Part shown: positions 1 through 5,265 of the stretch, in pieces | Layout of the letters: the number at the start of each line of letters is the position of its first letter | How positions within the stretch are numbered: the stretch's first letter is position 1 | NCBI GenBank assembly: GCA_046712825.1 | Contig: JBKKCR010000099.1 | Location: forward strand, 1 to 6,327 | Length of the DNA stretch: 6,327 nucleotides | Source: DATFGK01 sp046712825 | GTDB lineage: Bacteria; Actinomycetota; AC-67 | Reading direction: 5' to 3' | The notes under the pieces: model-generated | Seen by the model: the letters and a program-made list of their open reading frames with translations, nothing else | Database searches by the model: none | What the model was told of the DNA's origin: nothing | Position numbers and translations under genes: made by a program

Positions 1-497
1 AGATGGCCTCGCTGGATCTGCTGCCAGGCGCGAAGACGCTGACCGCGGCGGTCTCCTCGCCGACCAACGACGCGGCGTCTGCGGTTCTCATCGCGAACGA
101 GGCGGCGGTCAAGCGGAACGGCTGGACGCCGCGCGCGCGCGTCCACTTCCTCGGTGTGCGCGGCGCCGATCCCATCTACATGCTCACCGCGCCGATCAAC
201 GCGACCGCCCACGCGCTCGAGAAGACCGGCCTTTCGCTCGACGACATCGACCTGGTCGAGATCAACGAGGCGTTCGCGCCGGTCGTGCTCGCGTGGCAGA
301 AGGAGACGGGCGCGGACCTGGCAAAGGTGAACGTGAACGGCGGCGCGATCGCGCTGGGTCACCCGATCGGCGCGACCGGGACGCGCCTGATGACGACGCT
401 GCTGCATGAGCTCGAGCGGTCGGGCGGCCGGTACGGGCTGCAGACGATGTGCGAGGGCGGCGGCCAGGCGAACGCGACGATCATCGAGCGTCTCTAG
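1..497 (+). CDS. Thiolase (acetyl-CoA C-acetyltransferase family), C-terminal part
   Basis: This is the 3' part of a thiolase, which makes or cleaves 3-ketoacyl-CoA in fatty-acid or sterol breakdown or in acetoacetyl-CoA synthesis. The reading frame is open to the window edge and the first full codon is at position 3. The ATG there is an internal methionine, because the visible protein lacks the N-terminal thiolase domain with the nucleophilic cysteine. Thiolases are about 390-400 residues, so roughly 225-235 are missing. Counting from position 3, three signatures are visible: NEAF (88-91), the GHP box GGAIALGHPIGATG with catalytic His120, and the C-terminal CEGGGQ box with catalytic Cys150. 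An SSPTNDAASAVL stretch (18-29) matches the loop that usually reads NSSQxNDGAAAVL, with alanines in place of glycines. The VOC gene follows after 4 bp, so the two are probably co-transcribed. The family call is firm, but the substrate cannot be read from this part. Confidence 0.95.
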   Translation, partial: MASLDLLPGAKTLTAAVSSPTNDAASAVLIANEAAVKRNGWTPRARVHFLGVRGADPIYMLTAPINATAHALEKTGLSLDDIDLVEINEAFAPVVLAWQKETGADLAKVNVNGGAIALGHPIGATGTRLMTTLLHELERSGGRYGLQTMCEGGGQANATIIERL

Positions 498-501
498 CTC
501 G

Positions 502-984
502 ATGCCGGCGGTTCCCGCACGCGTCTCGTTCGTCACGATCGGCGCGCACGATCTGGCCGGGCTGCGCGCCTTCTACGCGGGGCTCGGCTGGCGTGAGGCG
601 ATCTCGACGGACGGGTTCGCGGCGCTCGAGACCGGCGGGGCGATCCTCGGGCTCTTCCCGATCGAGGAGCTGATCGCGGACACGAAGCTCGACGTCTCGA
701 CGGAGCGGCCGGCGTTCCGCGGCGTCACGCTGGCGATCAACGTCGAGTCGGCCGAGCGCGTGGACGAGACACTCGACAACGCGCGGGACGCCGGCGCGAC
801 CATCCTGAAGGAGGGCACGACCGCCGAATGGGGCGGCCGGTCGGGTTACTTCGCCGACCCGGAAGGCAACATCTGGGAGGTCGCGTGGATGCCGGGCTCA
901 TGGTTCGACCCCGGCGGCGGCCTCGTTCTGCCGGAACCGTCTGACGTGTCTGACACGTCTGACACCTCTGAGCGCGGTGCCTAG
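502..984 (+). CDS. VOC-superfamily protein (glyoxalase/dioxygenase fold)
   Basis: This 160-residue protein has the vicinal oxygen chelate fold seen in glyoxalase I, extradiol dioxygenases and bleomycin-resistance proteins. The first beta-alpha-beta unit spans about residues 8-55, with HDLAGLRAFYAGLGW at 16-30. The second spans about 72-129, with the hallmark GYFADPEGNIWEVAW at 115-129; Glu126 sits at the usual metal-ligand position. The ATG at 502 is chosen because the family begins just before the first strand, and a frame extending further upstream would run inside the thiolase gene. The start lies 4 bp after the thiolase stop, with only a weak GAGCG at 486-490, so translation is probably coupled. 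Related proteins usually end near the LVLPE at 141-145. Here a Ser/Asp/Thr-rich tail (147-157) follows, encoded by a 9-bp repeat. The enzyme substrate is unknown. Confidence 0.93.
   Translation: MPAVPARVSFVTIGAHDLAGLRAFYAGLGWREAISTDGFAALETGGAILGLFPIEELIADTKLDVSTERPAFRGVTLAINVESAERVDETLDNARDAGATILKEGTTAEWGGRSGYFADPEGNIWEVAWMPGSWFDPGGGLVLPEPSDVSDTSDTSERGA
940..966 (+). repeat. Three 9-bp tandem units containing a palindrome, at the 3' end of the VOC gene
   Basis: Three near-identical units, TCTGACGTG, TCTGACACG and TCTGACACC, lie head to tail. They are followed by a partial fourth unit, TCTGAG. Across the first two units is a dyad at 943-959, GACGTGTC-T-GACACGTC, with 8-bp arms around one central base. 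As RNA it would fold as a 6-bp stem (943-948 with 954-959) and a TCTGA loop. The units are in frame and encode SDVSDTSDT, beyond the usual end of the VOC fold. The stop codon of the convergent WS/DGAT gene is about 30 bp downstream. It could be a small interspersed palindromic element or a binding site. There is no T-run, so it is not a standard terminator. Confidence 0.8.
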
Positions 985-995
985 GCCCGCCGAGG

Positions 996-2402
996 TCAGG
1001 CGCGGTCGGCGGCCTTCAGCAGCTCGTCGAGCGACTCGTGCAGACCGTCGGTGATCCGATGAACGTCCGGCAGCAGCGACGTGCACGAGATCGCCGCGAA
1101 GTTCATCTGGTCGATGTAGCTCCATACGGTGACGTTCAAGCCGATGCCCTCGAGGATCGGGCCGACCGAGTACAGCGCGGCCAGCTTGGCGCCGGCGATG
1201 TAGAGCGGCGTGCGCGGCCCCGGCACGTTCGACACAACGAGGTTGATCGGCGGGCGATGCTTCGCGGCCAGACCACGCCGCGAGTAGGTTCGCATCACCC
1301 AGTTGAACGGCCTAGGCGGCGCGTACTCGAGCCAGCTCGCCATGGTGTCGGCGCCCAGGATGTTCTGAACGATCTTCGCTTCCTTGGTGATCTCGTGGAT
1401 CGCGCGCAGGCGTTCGACGGGGTCGGCGATGTCCGTGCACAGGGACGTGAACATGTTCGAGACTTTGTTGCCGCCGAGCCGCTGCACATCGTCGGGCTTG
1501 TCGGTCGCGACGGGCACGCCGGCGATCAACGGCTTGTCGAGCCCCTCGCCGCGCTCCGCCAGGTAGCGCCGGACGGCGCTGCCGACCACGTCGAGCACCA
1601 CGTCGTTCAGCGTTACGTCGAACGCCGTCTTGACCCGCTTGAAGTCGTCGAGAGCGAGCGAGGTCGTCGCGAACGCCCGGCTCGCGGTCAGCGGCCCGTT
1701 GAACGACGTGCGAGGCGCGTCGCGGATCGGGCGCGGCGGCCTGAGGGTCGTCCGCTCGCGATGGCGCGCCAACTCCTTCGCGCCGGCGCGGGTGCGACGG
1801 TACAGCGCCGGGATGAGCCGCACCGACGCGCGGCGATCGGCGCGCCCGGCCTTGGCGAGCGCCCGCGCGTCGGGGATAGGCTCGCCGTGCCACTCTTCGG
1901 CCGGGGGTTCGGGGTCGGCCGGCTCCGGATCGACGCTCAGCACGTTCGCCAGCAACGCCGCAGCGGCGACCCCGTCGGCGGCCGCGTGGTGGATCTTTGC
2001 CACGAACGCGACGTGACCGTCCTGCAGACCCTCGAGCGCCCACAGCTCCCAGAGAGGACGGTCCCGGCTGAGCTGAGTGCTCGCGATCTCCCCGATCACG
2101 GCGTCCATCTCTCGCGGACCTCCCGGCGCGGGAACCGTCGTCCGCTTCAGGTGAGCGTCGAGCGAGAAGTCTGGATCCTCGATCCACACCGGGTGGTGGA
2201 TCCCCCTCGGCAGATCCACGATCCGGCGACGGAACGGTGGGAGCAGGTGGAGGCGTTTGGCGAGCTCCTCGCGGAAGCGCTCGAACGAGTAACCGCCGGG
2301 GACGTTCACGGGGTCGATGACGCCGATCTTGAGCGTGTGCATGTGGAGCGTGGGCGTTTCCATGTAGAGGAAGCCCGCGTCGAGACCCGTCATCCGCTCC
2401 AC
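996..2402 (-). CDS. Wax ester synthase/diacylglycerol acyltransferase (WS/DGAT)
   Basis: This complete protein of about 468 residues belongs to the bacterial WS/DGAT family. These enzymes transfer acyl groups from acyl-CoA to diacylglycerol or fatty alcohols to make storage triacylglycerol or wax ester, and are associated with the membrane or lipid bodies. From the GTG at 2402, the N-terminus GLDAGFLYMETPTLHMH is family-typical. RPLWELW lies near 115-121. The catalytic HHxxxDG motif is HHAAADG, with His138, His139, Asp143 and Gly144. The LND element is at 265-267, GGNKVSN at 310-316 and SNVPGP at 391-396, so all landmarks are intact. The GTG at 2402 gives MERMTGLDAGF, which fits the family. 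The ATG at 2393 is the alternative, with a GGAG only 3 nt upstream. The gene converges on the VOC gene with an 11-bp gap. Some actinobacterial members have little measurable activity, so the product is inferred. Confidence 0.94.
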   Translation of the reverse strand: MERMTGLDAGFLYMETPTLHMHTLKIGVIDPVNVPGGYSFERFREELAKRLHLLPPFRRRIVDLPRGIHHPVWIEDPDFSLDAHLKRTTVPAPGGPREMDAVIGEIASTQLSRDRPLWELWALEGLQDGHVAFVAKIHHAAADGVAAAALLANVLSVDPEPADPEPPAEEWHGEPIPDARALAKAGRADRRASVRLIPALYRRTRAGAKELARHRERTTLRPPRPIRDAPRTSFNGPLTASRAFATTSLALDDFKRVKTAFDVTLNDVVLDVVGSAVRRYLAERGEGLDKPLIAGVPVATDKPDDVQRLGGNKVSNMFTSLCTDIADPVERLRAIHEITKEAKIVQNILGADTMASWLEYAPPRPFNWVMRTYSRRGLAAKHRPPINLVVSNVPGPRTPLYIAGAKLAALYSVGPILEGIGLNVTVWSYIDQMNFAAISCTSLLPDVHRITDGLHESLDELLKAADRA

Positions 2403-2410
2403 GACGGCCA

Positions 2411-3517
2411 GTGTCCCACAGGGCGCGGCGCCGGGGAAAGGGTGGAGCTGCGCTGAGCCTCGCCGATCTGCTCGCGCGCGCACGGCAGGACGTGGATCAA
2501 GGCTTGGTTCCGTCGTGCCAGCTCGCGCTGGCGCGCGAGGGTGAGATCGTGGCGTTCGAAACCTTCGGTGAGGCGACGCCGGACAGCCGCTACACCATCT
2601 TCTCGGTCACCAAAGCACTCGTCGCGGCGGCGGTGTGGCTGCTCGTCGGCGACGGGAAGCTGGGCTACGAGGACCGGGTCACCGATCTGATCCCCGAGTT
2701 CGACACGAACGGAAAACGTCCGGTCACCGTCGATCACCTCCTGCTCCACACGGCCGGGTTCCCTCAGGCCCCGATGCGACCCGAGGAAGGGTCGGTGCGC
2801 GAAGGTCGGGTCGCACGGTTCGCGACCTGGCGGCTCGACTGGGAGCCGGGGACGAGAACCGAGTACCACCCCACGGCCGTGCACTGGGTGCTCGCCGAGC
2901 TGATCGAACGCGTCTCGGGTCAAGACTTCCGCACGTTCGTGACCGCGGCGGCCGGCGGTGCGCTCACGCTGGGATCCGGCGAGGCGCTGGACGTGGAGAT
3001 CGTCGGTGATCCGGCGGACATCGGGACCGTGGAGCGCGGCGAGGGCGACACGCTCGTGATCCCCGAGATCCGCGGCGATCTGTTGCTTCGCTACAACGAG
3101 CCGGAGGTTCGGGCGGCCGGGGTCCCGGGAGCCGGCGCGACGGGGACCGCCGCGGATGTCGCTTTGTTCTTCCAAACGTTGCTCCACAACCCGGGTGAGA
3201 AGTGGAACCCAGAGGTACTCGCCGACGGCACGAGCGTCGTTCGCAACGCGCTGCCCGACCCCTATACCCGGGTCGCGGCGAACCGGACCCGTGGGGTCGT
3301 GCTCGCCGGCGACGACGGGTTCGAGTCGCTGCGCGGGTTCGGGCCCGGCGTGTCGCCACGAGCGTTCGCGAGCCCGGGGCTCGGCGGGCAGGTTGCGTGG
3401 GCAGACCCGGAGTCTGGGCTGAGCTTCGCTTACCTCACGAACGGGCTCGACGCCGACCTCGTCCGTGCGTTCCGCCGCTCGATCTCGCTGTCGAAGCTCG
3501 CCGCTGACGTTACGTGA
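2411..3517 (+). CDS. Beta-lactamase-fold serine hydrolase (class C/esterase-like)
   Basis: This is a penicillin-binding-protein-like serine hydrolase, up to 368 residues long. The group includes class C beta-lactamases, family VIII esterases and peptidases, so the substrate cannot be named. Counting from the GTG at 2411, the nucleophile motif SxxK is S65-V-T-K68. The second motif is Tyr152 in EYHPTAVHWVLAELIERVSG, where the class C enzymes have YxN. The third, KTG-like motif is replaced by PGLGG (322-326), followed by ADPESGLSFAYLTNG (331-345), a common ending in this group. LLLHTAGF (110-117) is also typical. There is no signal peptide or membrane segment, so it is probably cytoplasmic and not a periplasmic resistance enzyme. 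The GTG is the only ordinary start that keeps the whole domain, but it adds an odd MSHRARRRGKGG leader. A CTG at 2453 is a plausible alternative. The 3' end overlaps the GNAT gene by 8 bp. Confidence 0.92.
   Translation: MSHRARRRGKGGAALSLADLLARARQDVDQGLVPSCQLALAREGEIVAFETFGEATPDSRYTIFSVTKALVAAAVWLLVGDGKLGYEDRVTDLIPEFDTNGKRPVTVDHLLLHTAGFPQAPMRPEEGSVREGRVARFATWRLDWEPGTRTEYHPTAVHWVLAELIERVSGQDFRTFVTAAAGGALTLGSGEALDVEIVGDPADIGTVERGEGDTLVIPEIRGDLLLRYNEPEVRAAGVPGAGATGTAADVALFFQTLLHNPGEKWNPEVLADGTSVVRNALPDPYTRVAANRTRGVVLAGDDGFESLRGFGPGVSPRAFASPGLGGQVAWADPESGLSFAYLTNGLDADLVRAFRRSISLSKLAADVT
2433..2447 (+). promoter_or_regulatory. Purine-rich Shine-Dalgarno-like stretch inside the annotated hydrolase start
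   Basis: The stretch GGGGAAAGGGTGGAG is the best ribosome-binding sequence near the hydrolase gene. Its GGAG (2444-2447) lies 5 nt before an in-frame CTG at 2453, a near-ideal spacing. It lies downstream of the GTG at 2411, so it cannot serve that start. If it is used, the protein begins MSLADLLARARQDVD, which matches where the helix that opens this fold normally starts. CTG starts are rare, so this remains a suggestion. Confidence 0.45.
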
Positions 3518-3998
3518 GCGTCTTCATGTAGAAGAGCAGGCTTCCCGCGGCTTCGCTCGAAGGCTGAGCGAACCCGGCGAGCTCGTAGAGACGCTTCGCT
3601 CGGGCGTTGTCGTCGCCGACCTCCAGCGTGATCCTGCCGCACCCGAGCGCGCGCGCTTTCTGCTCGACGGCCTCGAGCAGCTTCGCGCCGACGCGCATCC
3701 CACGATGCTTCGGCAGCACGGCCAGGTCGTGGACGTTTAGAAGCGGCCGTGCGTCGAACGTCGAGTACCCGAGGAAGCACGTCGCGATCCCGACCGCTTG
3801 CTCCCCGGCGTAGGCGAGCAGGATCACCGTGGTCGGGTGTGCGCGCAAGCCGTCGATCAGGCGGCCGAGCTTCTCCGATGAGACCGAATGCCCACCACCC
3901 ATGGGATCGAGCGCGTACGCGTCGGTGAGGGCGAGAACGTCGCGTTGATGGTCGGCGTTGTCGAGGTCGGCCTCGACGATCTCGACACGCTGGCCCAT
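3510..3998 (-). CDS. GNAT-family N-acetyltransferase
   Basis: This 162-residue protein has the GNAT fold, which transfers an acetyl group from acetyl-CoA to an amine. Motif A is LLNVHDLAVLPKHRG followed by MRVGAKLLEAV (86-111). Motif B is ITLEVGDDNARAKRLYELAGF (123-143), with the usual YELAGF ending. In motif A the pyrophosphate-binding loop, normally R/Q-x-x-G-x-G/A, reads R99-G-M-R102-V-G104, so the middle glycine is arginine. The ATG at 3998 directly follows the TAG stop of the MOSC gene with no gap. The nearest purine-rich box (GAGGA) is about 13 nt away, so translation is probably coupled to MOSC. The stop overlaps the end of the convergent hydrolase gene by 8 bp. The substrate is unknown: it could be a small amine, an antibiotic, or a ribosomal or other protein. 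Confidence 0.93.
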   Translation of the reverse strand: MGQRVEIVEADLDNADHQRDVLALTDAYALDPMGGGHSVSSEKLGRLIDGLRAHPTTVILLAYAGEQAVGIATCFLGYSTFDARPLLNVHDLAVLPKHRGMRVGAKLLEAVEQKARALGCGRITLEVGDDNARAKRLYELAGFAQPSSEAAGSLLFYMKTLT

Positions 3999-4601
3999 CT
4001 AGACGGCGGTTTCCTCGCGAACGGTCGCGCGCTCGATGACCTCGACGACGTCGCCCGGCGCCGCTTCGCCGGCCGTCAGCACCCGCAGGTATAGGCCGCG
4101 GAAGTTGCGCGCGCGTCCCTCGGGCGTGGCTACGAAGCGAAGCGCTTCGACGCCGAAGCGCCCGGAGAATTTCTTGCAGCCCGTATGCGACTTGGGCGTG
4201 ACCTCGAGCAGCGCCTCGCCGATCTGCACCCGGCTGCCGGGGGGAAGGTTGGCGCCCGACACATCGAGATCCAGGAACAGGTTGTCGCCGAACAGCGTCA
4301 GCGGCTGCCCGTTCGCGATCAGCTCGGCGATGGTCGTCTGCATCACGGTGATCTGGCTATCGACGGTGACTCCCGGCTTGCGGTTCCAAAATTCGCCCGG
4401 GATGCCTTCCTCCGGGGTGAGCAGCACACGGTCCGGCGTCTCGCGCAACCCAGGATCCGGCCTGCGCACGATCAACGTGACCCTGCCGCGGTCGGAGGGA
4501 AGGGCCGGAAGCACCGAACTCTCGCGCTCGAGGTCGGCCAGCGTGCGGAAGAGCGCGGGTTCTCCGGTGGAGACGGGATGTGTGCCCAGATCAGCCTTCA
4601 T
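3999..4601 (-). CDS. Stand-alone MOSC-domain protein
   Basis: This 200-residue single-domain protein is related to the C-terminal domain of molybdenum cofactor sulfurase. MOSC domains are thought to carry sulfur on a conserved cysteine or to bind molybdenum cofactor. An N-terminal segment, RGRVTLIVRRPDPG (38-51) and LTPEEGIPGEFW (61-72), is typical of this subgroup. It is followed by VDSQITVMQTTIAELIA (80-96), GDNLFLDLDVSGANLPPG (105-122) and SHTGCKKFSGRFGVEALRFV (138-157), with the conserved cysteine at 142. GLYLRVLTAGEAAPGD (169-184) closes the fold. There is no PLP-binding NifS-like domain and no ferredoxin domain, so it needs partners not seen here. The ATG at 4601 gives the full family length; only a weak GAG precedes it. 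It sits 55 bp after the TMEM175-like gene and abuts the GNAT gene. The physiological substrate is unknown. Confidence 0.93.
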   Translation of the reverse strand: MKADLGTHPVSTGEPALFRTLADLERESSVLPALPSDRGRVTLIVRRPDPGLRETPDRVLLTPEEGIPGEFWNRKPGVTVDSQITVMQTTIAELIANGQPLTLFGDNLFLDLDVSGANLPPGSRVQIGEALLEVTPKSHTGCKKFSGRFGVEALRFVATPEGRARNFRGLYLRVLTAGEAAPGDVVEVIERATVREETAV

Positions 4602-4656
4602 GACACTCGAACGCTACAAGGTCTGGGGTCGTCCGGTCCGGATTTTCGCCCGCGTT
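4602..4656 (-). other. 55-bp gap between the channel gene and the MOSC gene
   Basis: This is the longest stretch without a gene in the window. It holds a short palindrome, TCCGG-T-CCGGA (4632-4642), and no hairpin followed by a T-run. I see no convincing -35/-10 pair for the MOSC gene on the minus strand. It may be plain operon spacer, or it may hide a promoter of non-standard sequence. Confidence 0.4.
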
Positions 4657-5265
4657 TTAGGGCTCGATCGCCGGTTCATTCATCTCGACGTCGTCGTAGA
4701 TGGACTCGATGCGCTTGTCCGGGACCAGCCAGATAAGCGCCACGAAGAAGTAGAGGGCCAGTGAGATCCATCGGCTCAGGTACGCGAGCGGGATCGCGAC
4801 CGAGTAGAGAACCGGCGAGAGCTTCCCCTTGTAGTCCTTGCCGAGCGCCGCCTTCAGGGCCGAGTCCGAACCATGGGCCGCCAAGATCGCCTTCTGAAGG
4901 ATGTAATAGGCGATCGCGGCGAGGAGCATGACGATCCCGTACGCAGCGGTGGGGGTCGCAGCGAAATCGTTCTCCCCCATCCAGCCGGTGACGAACGGCG
5001 TCAGCGACAGCCAGAACAGCAGGTGGAGGTTCGCCCAAAGGATCAGGCCGTTCACGCGCTTCGTCGCATGGATCAAGTGATGGTGATTGCTCCAATAGAT
5101 ACCGAGGAAGACGAAGCTCAGCAGGTAGGTGACGAACTCGGAGCCGATCTCGGTGAGTGCACCCCAGCGCGTGCTGTCCTGGGGAGCGGCGAGCTCCAGC
5201 ACCATGATGGTCATGATGATCGCGATGACTGCATCGCTGAACGCCTCGAGCCGGGTCGTCGACAT
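4657..5265 (-). CDS. TMEM175/DUF1211-family membrane channel
   Basis: This 202-residue protein belongs to the family that includes the lysosomal potassium channel TMEM175; characterised prokaryotic members conduct potassium. The signature R-x-x-x-FSD is present as R5-LEA-FSD (9-11), in TRLEAFSDAVIAIIMTIMVL at the start of helix 1. The usual following glycine is alanine. Six hydrophobic segments are visible at about 11-27, 42-59, 73-93, 105-126, 150-165 and 166-181, as expected for one bacterial subunit. Other family elements are LGIYWSNHHHLIHA (54-67) and LILWANLHLLFWLSLTPF (74-91). The tail is short, charged and acidic. The ATG at 5265 gives the FSD motif its normal position; longer upstream frames are arginine-rich out-of-frame sequence. 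The start overlaps the stop of the upstream AlkZ-like gene by one base (TGATG), with no Shine-Dalgarno, so it is probably translated by re-initiation. Confidence 0.95.
   Translation of the reverse strand: MSTTRLEAFSDAVIAIIMTIMVLELAAPQDSTRWGALTEIGSEFVTYLLSFVFLGIYWSNHHHLIHATKRVNGLILWANLHLLFWLSLTPFVTGWMGENDFAATPTAAYGIVMLLAAIAYYILQKAILAAHGSDSALKAALGKDYKGKLSPVLYSVAIPLAYLSRWISLALYFFVALIWLVPDKRIESIYDDVEMNEPAIEP

Noticed and set aside
3..5. ATG at position 3 as the start of a short thiolase-like gene.
   Set aside because: A protein from here would lack the whole N-terminal thiolase domain with the active-site cysteine. The frame is simply cut by the window edge.
406..501. An upstream extension of the VOC gene starting at 406.
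   Set aside because: This part lies inside the thiolase coding region and translates to an Arg/Ser/Ala-rich shadow. The VOC fold starts right after the ATG at 502.
2181..2202. Inverted repeat GATCCAC / GTGGATC.
   Set aside because: It encodes the conserved WS/DGAT stretch HHPVWIEDP and is explained by protein constraint plus codon choice.
1038..2456. A 472-codon open frame on the plus strand opposite the WS/DGAT gene.
   Set aside because: It mirrors the real gene almost exactly, is rich in Arg, Val and Asp without any recognisable domain, and is explained by few TTA/CTA/TCA triplets in GC-rich codons. The minus strand carries all WS/DGAT motifs.
3552..3572. Inverted repeat TTCGCTC / GAGCGAA with a 7-nt loop, 35 nt after the hydrolase stop, considered as a terminator.
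   Set aside because: There is no T-run after it, and it lies in a normal-looking GNAT coding segment, so a chance stem is more likely.
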